Shown one piece after another: positions 1 to 11,721 of a stretch of DNA of 45,926 bases. A program made the position numbers and the translations under genes. The notes beneath the pieces are model-generated. The model had not been told where the DNA came from and searched no databases. It saw only the letters and a program-made list of their open reading frames with translations. The DNA lies in assembly GCA_002221725.1 (NCBI GenBank), contig NJFT01000285.1:1-45926 (forward strand), in the 5' to 3' direction. The DNA comes from Scedosporium boydii (lineage: Eukaryota; Ascomycota; Sordariomycetes; Microascales; Microascaceae). How positions within the stretch are numbered: position 1 is the stretch's first letter; each line of letters opens with the position of its first letter.

Positions 1-55
<55 letters not shown>
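1..55. repeat. Terminal poly-T run (55 nt)
   Basis: The window begins with 55 consecutive T. Together with the 31-nt A run at the other end, this suggests the contig was ended by homopolymers during assembly. No telomeric repeat (TTAGGG type) is visible beside it. Confidence 0.95.
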
Positions 56-541
56 CGCCTTAGAAAGGAAAGAATGATATTATTTGGAGTGTTTCTGGTA
101 CACACATCCCCTTCTTCCATTCTGTTTTCCCAGAAGAGATCGGGAAGCGGAATCATCATGATGGAATCAACGAACTGGGAGCAACCCGGAAAAATTGCTG
201 GCGATGATGAGCTCGCATCGCCCGTGTCTGTCATATACCACACCCAATGCTGAACATATGCTCTTCTTGGAAAGAAGGCTATTGAGTCGACTTGCTAATG
301 GTAATAGTTCCAGAGACGCCTGGTAAAGCGGCTCTTGAGACTCCCAGTTTCCCTCATCCACGGGTGCAATAATACAATATGGAGGAGAACTTTCGGCTGT
401 CAAGTACTCCCATCCGAAAAATAATCTGTCATTGGTCTTCATGAGACCTTCACAACATAGACATTCGCTAGACGCAGATGCATCATACCCATTACATGTA
501 AATAACTCTCCCCCCCTAACATACAACCATCCCTTCAGTCC
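56..541. other. 3' flank of the sugar transporter, no convincing gene
   Basis: An open frame on the minus strand (526 to 167, about 119 codons, several Cys) ends just downstream of the transporter stop. It has no ATG near its 5' end, only TTG, and resembles no family I recognise. It is most likely transporter 3' UTR or chance. Confidence 0.5.
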
Positions 542-2296
542 CTAATTCACATCCCCAGTCCCAGGACTCTCCTTTTCGTCACCAGGCTTCCACTTGCGCG
601 ATTTCATAGGGTTGACGTGCAGGAGGTACATGGTATCAATCTCCTCGAGGCTCCGGTTCTTTGACTCTATGAGGAAGAAAAAGACGATGACAACGAGGGC
701 CGCGCAGCAGCCCGCGAAGACGAGGCCGTAGAGATAATCGATGGCATCCGTGATGAATCGGGTACTGCACTATTATTAGGAATTGGACTCGGGTTTTCTA
801 TAGCCCCAGGTATGAATGGCTTACAAAAAGGAAATCATGAAATTCCAGAACCAGTTAGAAGCCGTCGCCAGAGCCATGCAGGGACCGCGGTATTGCGATG
901 GGTACAGCTCCGCAACGACAGCCCAGACGAGAGGGCCCCATGTAGAAGCAAAAGCGGCAATGGCGAGACAAGAAAAGGCAATCATCACGCCGCCGGGTCC
1001 AGGCGTATTCATCGGATTATTTAAATCCAACGCAAAATGTCCAACAAATGCATAAACACTGCCAACACCATGTCAGTCAACGGGAGTCAGCTCGTTAGTG
1101 GAAGAGACGAGACTCGCTTACAGGAAACACATCATCATCCAGGCAGCTCCTGCCATGAGAGCCTTCCTCCTCCCCACATTGGCGACAATATAAAGCCCAC
1201 CAATGGTGCAGATGACGTTGACCGAGCCTAAAATCAGTTGAGTAGTGTAACTGTTACTGATCCCCGTGGACTGAAATGCCGTGGTACCGTAGTAGAAGAA
1301 ATAGTTGACACCACAAAGCTGTTGACCCGCCTGCAGGACAATACCAAGGATCGTGCGGTAGAACATACGCGGCCCCGTAAAGATCTCGTACCAGTGCGTT
1401 TTTGTTGCCGCATTTTCCTCGTCGAGCTTGGCTTGGATGTCCTGCATCTCCCTGGTGACGCTAATAGAGTGTGGATCCACGCCGGCGAGGCTTGCAATGG
1501 TGTAACGCGCTTCCTCGACACGGCCCTTGCGGTAAGCGTACCGGGGACTCTCCGGGAGGAAGAGTATTCCAGAAGCTAGAAGAAGAGCCCAAAGAAAAGT
1601 GAGACCGTTGGGAATTCTCCATGAGGCAGAGTTAGACCGAGATTCGGTACCCCAGTCGACCATCTCTGCGGTCCAGATACCTAAAGTGACGAAGAGCTGG
1701 TAGCAAGCCACGATGACGCCGCGGAGGATGGCCGGACTACTCTCGGACTGGTACATGGGGACCAAAACTGAAAGAGCCCCGATGCTAATACCCGTGGTGA
1801 AGCGACCCATGGCGAACTGGACCCAGTGGCTAGAAGACGAGATCTCGATGATCGTTCCGACCCAGGCCCAGAGGGCAGCAACAGAAATAGCGTACTTGCG
1901 ACCTACGACGTCGGCAAGCTTTCCGGATATCAGTGCGCCGATAAGACATCCGACGCTGAGCATTCCGACGATGGTCCCCTGGCGGGCCGCGCTGAAGGTG
2001 AAAGAGCCATCGGGTTGGAGCTGACCGAAGCGGTTGGAGTAGTCTTTCATGAGGAAGAAACCAGATATTTGGCCACTGCGGGAGTTGTGAGATTTATCGC
2101 GGTCCCATTGTAGCAAAAAACAGTCTTACCTAACATAACCGAACATGAAGCCACCGATACTCGCGACTGCGCCGAGGAGGCAAGCGAGAAAGGTGACTTT
2201 TTGCTCACGCTTTACGGTGCTGTCAGCATGCTCGTCTTCGTACCCGTTATCCCCACGAGGCGACCGATTTATCGTTGATGGTGATGAATGTGCCAT
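542..2296 (-). CDS. MFS sugar porter (monosaccharide transporter), 4 exons
   Basis: Proton-coupled sugar uptake at the plasma membrane is the family role. Four exons on the minus strand (2296-2130, 2075-1122, 1058-825, 764-542) join through GT-AG introns into 525 aa, the usual length for a 12-TM sugar porter. Family signatures are visible: SGQISGF in TM1 (residues 56-62), the loop 2-3 motif GKLADVVGRK (107-116), GRFTTGISIGALSVLVPMY (146-163), PESPRY (229-234), the QQLCGVNYFFYYG segment, a second GRRKALMAG loop, and ESKNRSLEEID near the C-terminus in place of the common PETKG. Splicing is set by frame: the third junction works only with the GCAG acceptor before position 764. The GQISGF form of TM1 recalls the RCO-3/HXT-like branch of fungal glucose transporters, but substrate cannot be read from sequence. 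The start is the first ATG, giving a hydrophilic N-terminus of about 40 residues. Confidence 0.93.
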
Positions 2297-4955
2297 AATT
2301 CGTCGCTAAACGATAGATTTAGCATAGGGCGAAATGAGACTGCGTGTCGTATTCACCCAGTTGAGATCAAGACTCAAGAGGAGAAGTGAAGAGTGCTGAA
2401 GAGGCAGAATATGAATATCACGACCAGGTTCTCAGGAGAATTTTACCAATAAAAGAAGGGGAAAAGAAATATTATATTGTTTTCCCCGTCTCTGGGAAGA
2501 CCAAGTACCATAAAGCTCTGTCATACGAGTAGGACCCAGGGCCTGTTCTCATGCACAAGTCGTCGCTCACCACCGACGGGGATACCCGCACACGGGAAAG
2601 GCTCAACGCGAATAACTTTCCGATTCTCCGGCGAGTAGGGGGGACCATGAACTCGGCCGCATGGGCCGACGCATCCTAGCCAAGAGGCGAGCCTCTGCCG
2701 CTGGGGATTTGGCCACTTTTATGGGGCGGTTTCGGAATTTGAGAAGGAAACTTTTTCCCCATCATGGTTTAGTGCCGGTCTAAACGCCTAGATCCACGAT
2801 CAAGTACACGGAGAACACCATGAGCGTATACTGGTGGGTAACAGCGGCGAAAAAAATTCAAGTGGCCAAGCTCGAAAGGCAAGGAACTTGCATAACCGTC
2901 GGCGCTGGTATCTATCAGCAGCAGAGGAGTGCATATCTCAAAGGAAGTTTGCGAGAGAAGATCGTTACAGCGGTACGCGCTCTAAGCCGTGGCTTACTCT
3001 GAATTGTCTGTTGCAACTTGCCAGCCAGTCGTCTCTCTAGCATTCGTCCTCGCCTTAACCTCCTCATCATCGGCCCGATAGTGAACGGTGCGGGGGAGGT
3101 GGGCAGGACATCCATCATGGATGACCGCGCCCTCCCCGATGGACATGACGCGTGGATATGAAATACCATCCGAAGGAAAGCAAAATCGTTTTCCCACGGT
3201 CATGAAAACAAGGATTAAAATGCTATGGGAAAAAGCAAAGAAAAGCATGTTGCTTTTGACGTAATTTGATCGATCCAATTCGGTCCCAATCCGCATTGTG
3301 AGGAATGACCCAACGGGGAAACCGAGGAAGGGGCAAGGTTGAACCCAGACCCTAACACTCTCGCCCACTGCGGACTGAGTTTATCGGTAGCTCTGGAAAT
3401 AGAAGGGAGGAAGGTTCGGCACTAGACATTCACAAACCTAGTTTCAACTTGTACAGGAGAGGCCCAAGTTCAAGACACTGTATTGACTCAGATCGCATCT
3501 GAGGATATTAGGGGGAGATCTAAGATAACGAAATCTGGTCTTGATATGAAGGCTCTCTACCCTCCGCTTCCCCGAGGGAGCGTCGATGGAAGCCACTTTG
3601 GCCATGGAAACCGGACCGATGAACTTTTTCCCTTGCGCTAAGAAGCGGCGGCTAAGTTTAGGCGTTTAGGTCGTCGTTGGCTTTTGCGTCAGTGGCTTGG
3701 CTATTCCCGTAGGGACCGAGGCGGAGCCGCTTTTCAAGTTCAGGGTCCTCCGGCTTATAACTATCTTGGTCGCGAGATTTCCGACACGACGGAAGCCACC
3801 ACACTTTATACAATAAATATGTTCACGGGGCAATGGATAGTACATGAAAGGCAGACTACATGGTAGCAACTATGGCAGCCACGCTAGGAGTCTGGGCCCT
3901 AGATGTGATAAATCCACGCGCCTAGGAAGCCCACCACCAATATTGCCTAACCAGTGAACCATGCAAGTGGAAGACGAGGATTAAACACTAGACGAGAGCT
4001 CAGCAAGGCCATGCTGGTCTCATCCGCGGAAGTACGTCGAAGTTTACGTACTGGCCGGCTCGTGCTAAGATCGCCATGATCCGAGGGAAGCATTAAGCTG
4101 CTAGATCTGGCCTAGCGTTTCTAGATGCTGACAATTCTGTGTGGTATTCGCAAACATTATACCTGCTCTGGTTTCTCCCCTCACCCCTAGTAGTTGTGTT
4201 ATCGAGGCGGATCCACCGACGAATGAGGATGATGCTTTCTGCGATAGATGGGCTTTTTTGCGGGGAATAGTAGCTAGGGGTCCGGGTCTGGGGTTGGGTC
4301 GAGATCGGAATTGGAACTAAATGTGAGAAATGGCGGCAATGGATCGTTTGCAGCAAGGATATTTGTTCCGCAGACGCTTGTTTCGGCTGTATTTCTTGCG
4401 TTAGCACCTGATAGTTTAAGGTATTGAGATACTGCTTCACGGCCCGGATTCATATTATGTGAGGCATATTACAAGGAAGTTGAACTGACAATACTCGGCG
4501 AGAAAAGAATTAGCAGTCAAAGGTAGCCCCCGTTGCGTATATATATTCATGATGGTAACTACCCGGCCCCGTGGAGACATAATCTGAGTATTTCCAGTCG
4601 TGATCTGTTGTGCGGCTGGATGTCGTCCTTTCCATAGGACAGACTCACGATAGTATCGGTTCATTCCTGGTCCTCCCTCTTTCCATGGTGCCGATAGGTT
4701 TGTATTTATTGCAAATAGCCAAGCGGTCCTGCCCTGCCACCCTTCAGAGTGGGTATTTGTCGTCTCGGTAACCTCGAAAAAGGGGAACAAAAGAGAAGAA
4801 AAACAAAAGGAGCAGAGAAGAAGAAAAGATACAAGGTAGAGTCTCTGTCTCCCCGAGCAGATAAAACATTCTTCATGAATCCCAATCGTAAATACCCCGA
4901 CCGTTAAACTCCCAAACAATAATATAATATATACAGAGAAATTCAAAGAATGCCC
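2297..4955. other. Intergenic, transporter promoter side, no supported gene
   Basis: This 2.7 kb holds only short frames without family resemblance. A 163-codon minus frame (4946-4455) begins with a hydrophobic stretch, but it starts 10 nt after the stop of the next gene and is better read as that gene's 3' UTR. A 115-codon minus frame (4440-4093) is also unrecognised. One CreA-like motif (CTGGGG, 2701-2706) lies about 400 nt before the transporter start; by itself that is weak. Confidence 0.5.
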
Positions 4956-5882
4956 CTAAGAGCAAGGCATCACCTTCCTTACGTCATTCCCACAATTAAT
5001 CGCAAGCCTAGGAAACGAGTCGCTCGACACGTTCCGATACCTCTGCTCACACCAGTACCCCACCCCAGTAGTGGTGTTCGCGCAGAAGGTGATGCAGCAG
5101 TTCGTGTTGTTGGGAAGCCAGACATAGCTCAAGGCATCGAAGCCAAAGTTGTAGAAGCCCTCCCTGCGGTAGACTTCGCCAACTTTCCCCGTGAAGTTGA
5201 CGCCCGAGAAGGCCTGGAAAGCGAAACGTTCGACGGGGACGGTTTGGTTGTTAAGGAAGGTCTCTGAGGGGGTCGGGGCGCTGGAGGTTTGGGAAGTTGT
5301 TGAGGAGGGATCCGAAGCGGTCGGCGTAGGTGTGTCGCTGCAGAAGGTCTCTTGTCTTAGTATCAATCGTAATTTGGAGGGGGACGTGACGGGGAGCGGA
5401 CGTGTTTTCCAAGAAACTTACCCAGTACCGTCTTCCGCGCCCTCTGCATTGTTCCTGTTCTTCTTCGACAAGCCGCCACCGAGCCCTCCTCCCAACGCCG
5501 CCGCAAGAATCACCAGGATCACCACGACGACAATGAAAAACACCTTCTTCTTCAGTCCCAAGATCTTCTTCTCATGGGGCACAGGCGGGTCGGTCGGCGA
5601 CTGCCCCGCGAGTCCCTGCTCCGCCGTCTCGGGCGACCTCGTCTCCCACGGTATCGTGTTGGGGCTCACGCTGGATGGAATCGCCGCAGCGGCCACCGCG
5701 GGTGTAGGCGCATACTCGCTCGGGAGCTTCGGCGCATCGTCGAGGAGGACGGGGTATTTGGGGTCTTTTTCACCGAGTTGCGTCTCGTATTGTAGAGCGG
5801 ATTCTTTCGGGAGCGCTTGCGGAGACTGGTCGGGGACGACCTCTGGGAGGTTCTCGTCGGCCGGAAGATTCGATCTGTCCAT
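4956..5882 (-). CDS. Single-pass membrane protein with Pro-rich cytosolic tail and Cys-containing ectodomain
   Basis: Two exons (5882-5422 and 5337-4956) join through an 84-nt intron with a TACTAAG-like branch site and CAG acceptor, giving 280 aa. Residues 1-108 are Pro/Glu/Ala-rich and soluble, with no signal peptide. A Lys-rich stop (KKILGLKKK) precedes one strong transmembrane helix (about 114-131), then a glycine hinge (GGGLGGGL). A Ser/Thr/Pro linker leads to a C-terminal domain with several cysteines and N-glycosylation sequons (NQT, NFT, NNTN, NVSS). This layout is common in ascomycete surface proteins of unknown function: N-terminus inside, C-terminus at the wall. The frame extends upstream with a TTG, but the first ATG is at 5882. 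Function unknown; a wall- or carbohydrate-contacting role is inference. Confidence 0.85.
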
Positions 5883-8471
5883 GCTTCGTGCCAAGAGAAT
5901 TAGGATCGTAAGCAGGGCAAGGGGATTTCGAGTGGCGCTGGAGCTTGGGCGTCAGAGCTGTTTGCTCTAGGCCCCGATGTGGTAAGTTAAAGTGTGGAGG
6001 GCTTCCGATTGCAGATTCGATGATCCAGGGTGTTGGGATTGTGTTTCCCTGTTCTATTTTCTAAACTTCCCCAGGGTTTTGTTTGTTTTTCACATTGCAA
6101 CGACGGAAGGGAAAATGCGATCAATTGTTCTTTTCCTTGTGTTCTCCCCTCTTCGGGAGTGGCAGAGGGCTGTACATGCCACCTGTGAAACGAAACAAAA
6201 ATAGCAGCCAGGCGGGGGTTATTCACCCATAGACCCTTGCATTAATGGAGATCCAAGGTAATCAATGAAATTTGACGGGTGGAGGAAGAGGTAAATAACC
6301 TGTCCTCTCTCTTTCTGTGAACACATGCTACCTAGAAAGCTCGTAACGAGAGAGAAGCTGCTGAGGGCACAACGGTAGAGCCAACGGGACTCTCCTGTCG
6401 TATCTCGCACCAGTGCCACTTGTCCTTCGCCCAGCGGATATGTCACTGCTCCCGCCTTCTGCGCCCCTCATGCGTACTTCGCTCAAAGGTACACTACAGA
6501 CCGTTGAAAAAGCTGCACTACAACCCTGCAAATGGAACCTCGGAGCATCTTTCCCTAAATTGGCCAAGCCTCGAAACGAAACAAGGAATAAGACGGAGGG
6601 ACTTTTCGCCTTCTCACTGACAGCTCAATGTGGAACCTCTCGCCATGCCGAGCTTCGCCATTGGATGGGCGGGATATTGGAACCTATTTATCCTGCAGCG
6701 CAGGGTGAGGGGCCCCTATGCAAATTTGTGCATCCCCTCCGTGGTACGAGACTCGTTCTTGGTTAGATTCGAACGGAGGCTGGTTGTCCCAGGCCTTCAG
6801 GGGTTTATGTACCTAGTGCATAACGAGGGTGCCCCTCACCATTCACGACGAGGAAAGAAATCAAATCCAGGATTCGATCGATCCTCGTAGGATCTCCGAA
6901 GGAAATATCGGGCAGGCAGCCCACTCAGTCCAGCCCTATGAATGACGCAGACTGTCAGCTGGAGACATGGTGGCGTCAAGGATGCAAATGTGCGGTCAGC
7001 CAATAATTGATCGGCATCGACACGTTCCCCCTTGGGAAACCGAAGCCACCAAGATCACATTGTAGATTTTGTAAACTGTGAAGCATCGACGAAGTATTCG
7101 GTCCGCGTCGATCTTTTTTTTTTTTTGAGGCCTGCTCTACCCTCCTTCGTAGATTACAATACTCCGTAGAGTTTATTGGAAACCTGCTTGAGCGGTTTCG
7201 CCGCCCCTCTCGCATTGGTTTCCGGAATCGAGGGAAAGAGAAAAGATGCGGCACAAGAATAGAAATTGATCTGCTCGAGAGGTGGCGCGGCGAGGCGATG
7301 TTTTATTTCTGGCAAGAAATTCAGCCAATATCGAGCCGTAATGTCAGTGCCAGGTACCAATTCGTCTTCGAACCCGATTTGGGGAAGCACAGCATCTCGG
7401 CCCCCAAACGAGCAAAGCCCCATGCTGGGTCAAGCCCACCCTCCAAATCTTGGCACTTTATTAGCGTGCTGACCCAAATAAGAGAGTTGTGTACTGACGA
7501 CACGACGATGCCCGTGCTGTCTCTCTCCCCTTGCCTTCCGGGGACAGGAAAGGTAAGTTCAGTTAACCTTCTTGAACAGGAAGCAGCCGAGGCGGGTACT
7601 AATCTACGGAGTGCTAGGGACCTATGACACCTGCCGGAGTTGTTGACATGCATCAGAATTGGCATTGGTCGTAACGTTATACCGATGCATAACGGGCTTT
7701 GATAGGCCCTTTTGATGGAAGTCTCACCACAAGCATCGATCGACATAACGTTGCTTTGCGGTGATGTCGATCGAGTGGCTCATCTTCAATGCTCGAAAAG
7801 ATGATTGCCTTCCGTATCAAGGACCTTACATGCGAAATCGTCTGCGCTAATAGGAATACTTCCAGGGAAGAGATCGGCATGCTGACCGAGGTTTCTACGG
7901 AGTTTTGGCCTTGGCCTTTCTCATGCCCCCATCGAGATGGAGTAGAAAAGAGTCTTCCTGCAGACGCTATCTTGCTCTCGCCCAAAAATGAGGACCTATG
8001 CGACTATTTTCGGCCCCAGGAAAGCATCCTTGGGGGCGGTAAGGCTGAAGAACGTCTTCGGGATTCAGTGGTTGCGGCGAGCGAAAGATCTTCTTGTGAG
8101 AGGTCTGTCCTTAAGGGCATCTTTATCGCAATAAGGTCCTGAAGAAAGGGAGTGGGATAGTAACGGTAACGCGTTCAAACAGAACTGGGAATCATGAATC
8201 TTTGAAATTGGCCTTCAGCTTTATTGTATTTTTTTTTTTTTTTTTTTTTAATTAAGTAAAAAGAATTATTTTTTTAAAAAAAGAAAAAAGAAACCACAGC
8301 GCCCTAGGATGGTGCCACCGTTGGTAAGATCATGTGTCTGCTCCAGTGCTGTCCTTCATGCGAATATAGACTGGGAATACCGTTTGTTTCATCACCGAGA
8401 CACAGATGCCTGCACACAATCAATCGACCAAGGCTTGATGCATATTTCCAAGTAAACGTAATATTCCAGCC
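5883..8471. other. Gene-poor intergenic region
   Basis: Only short overlapping frames on both strands, none with recognisable motifs, plausible splice partners or signal peptides. The longest plus frame with a good ATG (7789-8142, 117 codons) resembles no family. T runs occur near 7114-7126 and 8229-8249. Confidence 0.5.
8229..8292. repeat. A/T-rich low-complexity tract (21-T run then A-rich)
   Basis: A run of 21 T (8229-8249) is followed by almost pure A/T to about 8292. A transcript from either strand would carry a long U or A tract. It lies about 180 nt before the tentative gene at 8472. Confidence 0.9.
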
Positions 8472-9421
8472 ATGGCTGCACCGCTCACCGGAGAACATCT
8501 GCAAATCAGCAACTCCCTTCTTTCATTCATTTCCATAATCCTCCACTACTCTCAGGGAAACCCCGGTCCTTATCTGAACGTTTCCTTTACAACCGACCAA
8601 CTGCAGACGATTTCAGCTAATTCAGGCCCGGTTAAGCTCTCTGTTCACTTTCGGTATTATACTAGTTCCTTGCACCCTGATCCGTCCAATGGTGGGAATG
8701 CGATACCCTCTTCATCAGTTCATAATCTTCCTGGAACCAACTACATCCACTCCAGGAGCTATCCCTCTCCCGCGCATCATTGGGCCGTATGGCTCACTGA
8801 AGCGAGTTGCCAGCTCTTCCCTGGTGATCTGATTCCGAAGGCGGATTCCCAGCTAAGTGAGGGTTCTCGGGAGCCCCAGGCAATCCAGCGACAAAATCCT
8901 CAAACTGCTGTGCTCCAATGCAGACGGTAAGGCCGACTTTCTACGGTTGCTCGGCAGAGAAGCTAACCGATTTGCAACCAAATCTCAAAGATTCCGATAA
9001 ACTCCAGCGCGTTCTCAAAGAGTTGCCCCTTGCGGCCCTCTCTGGCCTGAGTAGGCCGTCGTGGGAAGTAAATTCCGTCCTCCTATTGCCAGGAGTCCCC
9101 GGAGCATCACTCTGGACAGAATCGACATCACAATCGCCTCTCCTTGAAGGATGTGTCGTTGTTGGATACCACAGCTCCTCGTCCAAAGAGGATAATGAGT
9201 TTGCGCTCTACACGTGTGAGCTGGTGAACTTGATTTTGATCCTCCGAGACCATATTGTCAAGTCCGATCTGCAAAAGACAACCGACGCTCTGGTATGCCC
9301 ATCTTCCCGCCATTTCACATTCGCATTCCTCAGTCAACTGAAGTTCAATCTTTTGGTTTAGTCGATACGATGCCTTAGCTTCATCGCCGACTACGCACGG
9401 CGCATAGAACCTCACTTATGA
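8472..9421 (+). CDS. Tentative three-exon gene of unknown function
   Basis: No family recognised. The model joins 8472-8856, 8958-9292 and 9362-9421 into 259 aa. The start ATG has a good context (GCCATGG). Intron 1 (GTGAGG donor, GGCAG acceptor, 101 nt) and intron 2 (GTATGC donor, TTTAG acceptor, 69 nt) both restore frame. Exon 2 has a coding-like stretch (KLQRVLKELPLAALSGL, later LYTCELVNLILILRDH), and exon 3 closes it with a charged helix-like end before TGA. Against the model, intron 1 itself contains a coding-like stretch in a third frame (ILKLLCSNADGKADFLRLLG, around 8890-8960). The true structure may therefore differ, or the locus may be decaying with frame breaks like those at 21-25 kb. 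No signal peptide or membrane segment is clear. Confidence 0.35.
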
Positions 9422-10577
9422 CTATGATCGGCAACATGGTCTGTCTCTGCATTTCTCCTTTCTAGACGCAGCCAGTCTCCTAGCACAGTCCTTCGATTAT
9501 CCTCGGCAGAAGCTAGCGTCATGGCTCTTTTTCCAAGGGGACCCTACACAATGAGTGGCGCGAACTGACATGGAAGAGAGTGGCGCGTTGGAGTGACTCT
9601 CCTGCTCTCCATCACCTTCTTGTAAAACAGGCTCTGTAGTGTCCGCACCCTCTAACAGCAAGCTAACGAAATGTCCTGGTGCCCACTTTCCGAACCTGAC
9701 GACTCGGCGGGGGTGGAAAGACCAGGACACTCTTTCATATCTCAATCGATCCAGTTGTGTCCATGCCACCTAGAATCTCGTAGCAGACACGATACTTGAT
9801 ATAATTTAGTAGCGATGAGTTGACTCACTGCATGACCGATGAGTGTCGGCGGAGTACACGCGCTGTTTCAAAGGCGGCCCGATCAAGGCCTTTCTGAATT
9901 CTTTCGCGTTGAGATTTTGGTCTCTGGCGAAGGAGTTTGCCTGGGGCCATCCAGGGAAGGTAATTTCCTGCCTGTAACCGGGTGGCCTAGCAGCCAGTAA
10001 TTGTACATTGAAGTGGCTTCGGCTGAAGTTGTCAACAAGATGGGCCAAGCCAGTGGAGTTCTGGATGGAGCAGTGTCAAATGTCGTCTCAAAGTCAAACC
10101 GCGTTTTGGTCGGCGCCCCGAGACGTCATGGGCAAAGCAGATTATTAATTCCGCGTCTAATCCTTCCTTTTGTATGAGATCTGCTCTGCTGGATCACTGT
10201 TGTGCCTGGACGGGGACGATCAAAAGCCCAAGATACTGGTCGAAAAAAATCTGGGGTTGTTTCAGAATTCGAGACCTGGATTTGATGCGCCAGTTGTCTC
10301 ACCCTGGTCCTTGGACGTGCTCGTGATGACAGCACCCTTCAGATGGCGTCTTGGCAGGGGCATTTGGGAGTGCCGGGGTGCCGGGATACTGGAGAGGATT
10401 GGATCTGGAAGCATCGTGGAAATGTATAAAACGCGTCAAGTGTCCGTAGAGTGGGATCATGGAATGTGCTAGTTTTACTCCTTCCAGCTGGCCTGTTATT
10501 CGATTCCATTCAACTTGAGTCTGGCACTCTTCTTCCTCGTGAACATCTGAGAAACACAAATCGATATCCCTGTCAAA
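9422..10577. other. Intergenic; possible minus-strand relic
   Basis: Two minus-strand open stretches look mildly coding-like: about 10068-9830, which begins after a CCAG acceptor-like site and ends at a GTGAGT donor-like site, and 9769-9497, which follows a TTCTAG acceptor-like site. The phases do not join simply and I recognise no family. The last 150 nt are the promoter and leader of the secreted-protein gene at 10578. Confidence 0.3.
10425..10431 (+). promoter_or_regulatory. TATA box of the 8-Cys secreted protein gene
   Basis: TATAAAA lies 147 nt before the ATG at 10578. That leaves room for a leader of roughly 100 nt, with a pyrimidine-rich stretch at 10470-10490. Confidence 0.6.
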
Positions 10578-11041
10578 ATGCAATTGTCCCTCACCCTTCT
10601 TCTCGGCCTTGTAGCCGCTGCCTCAGCCGGCGTTGTCAACACAGAGAGAGTCCGCGCCATCCCGCGTGAGGCCGTCCTGATGAGCCGCCAGAATGGCAAC
10701 CGCCCTGCGCCCAGCGGCACATGCTGTGTCGCCAACACAAATCTGAAGCAGGACGCCTGCACCAGTGCCTCTGGCCAGGCCGGTCGTTGCGTGCCCGGTG
10801 GGAACAACTGTACGCTAGTTCCCTATCATCGCTAGGTCTCTAAGAGTATTGCCTTTGCTAACGGACATCTCCTACACGTGCAGGTGGCGGTGCTCTGAGT
10901 TGCGTCGAGCAGTCGAACCTCGTGTGCGATGCGAATGTTGTTGAGCGGGGAAATACGCTGTGCCGTGCGAAAGCTCCTGGGGGTGGGCTTTTTGACGGCG
11001 CGAATATCATCCAAAATCTCTCGCAAGCGAAGGTCAATTAG
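10578..11041 (+). CDS. Small secreted cysteine-rich protein, 8 Cys
   Basis: Two exons (10578-10809, 10884-11041) with a 74-nt intron (GTACGC donor, GTGCAG acceptor, CTAAC branch) give 129 aa. The intron splits a Cys codon exactly. Residues 1-17 form a clear signal peptide ending ASA. The mature part has eight cysteines (49, 50, 61, 71, 78, 84, 92, 104), including an adjacent CC pair, enough for four disulfides. The spacing CC-x10-C-x9-C-x6-C-x5-C-x7-C-x11-C resembles a family of small secreted proteins seen in several plant-associated and saprotrophic ascomycetes, from memory and without a fixed function. An effector or wall role is inference from size, secretion and cysteine content. It stands alone, with a TATA box upstream. 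Confidence 0.85.
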
Positions 11042-11721
11042 ATCGATGCAGGAGGTAAGCTGAATCTCAGAGGCTAGGGTAGCGCCGGATCGGACCCTCG
11101 AGTTGAGGTAGAGTTGATGAGGCAGATCCTCCTGCCTAGGGCTATTTGATATGTATAGCAAACTGCTCTTATCAGAAGGAATACGACGTGGGGAGACTTG
11201 CATGGGCCCCTGCTGTCGAATGATGATGCCTCCAAGACATAGATGAACTATTAGAAGTCATGCCAAGCACTCTACCGAAAATAGACATGACAGAATGGTT
11301 ATTAGCAGGCCTGGTGATGTCAAGCCCTCTCAGAAACAGCCATGTCAGAAAGACTCGAGTGAGGGACCTATGCAGATTGAGAGCAAACAGTGCTGCTTCG
11401 GTATGTGTCTAGGGTAGAAAAATAAAATCTGGTCGCATGTCGAGGAGGGGAGGGACCAATCACCATGCCATCTATCCTGGGATCCATGGCTATTCAGCCA
11501 GAATGCCAGCTGGCTATGGGATGAAACACGGCATAACCACATGGGGAATTGAACACATCTCCCAGACGAGCCTGTCTGCCTTTTTGGTCGGAAATGACGA
11601 ATATGAGAATATCGTGCCTTCAATTCGCTATTCATCAGCCAAGACCTTGTCCTTGAGCAGCCCGGGGTCCAGCACCGCCATAACCGTCACATAACTTTTT
11701 ATCCCTCTTTCTATTGATGCG
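11042..11721. other. Intergenic between secreted protein and SET gene
   Basis: No frame longer than about 100 codons and no recognisable motif. It presumably holds the 3' UTR of the 8-Cys gene and the promoter of the SET gene. Confidence 0.6.

Noticed and set aside
167..526. 119-codon minus-strand frame with several Cys downstream of the transporter
   Set aside because: No ATG near its 5' end and no recognisable family; sits where the transporter 3' UTR is expected.
4455..4946. 163-codon minus frame with a hydrophobic N-terminus
   Set aside because: Begins right after the stop of the single-pass membrane protein gene; no separate promoter, no family, likely 3' UTR.
10810..10835. Reading the secreted 8-Cys gene as one exon ending at 10835
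   Set aside because: Splicing at 10810/10883 restores a Cys codon and adds three more Cys in a coherent pattern; the unspliced end is not supported.
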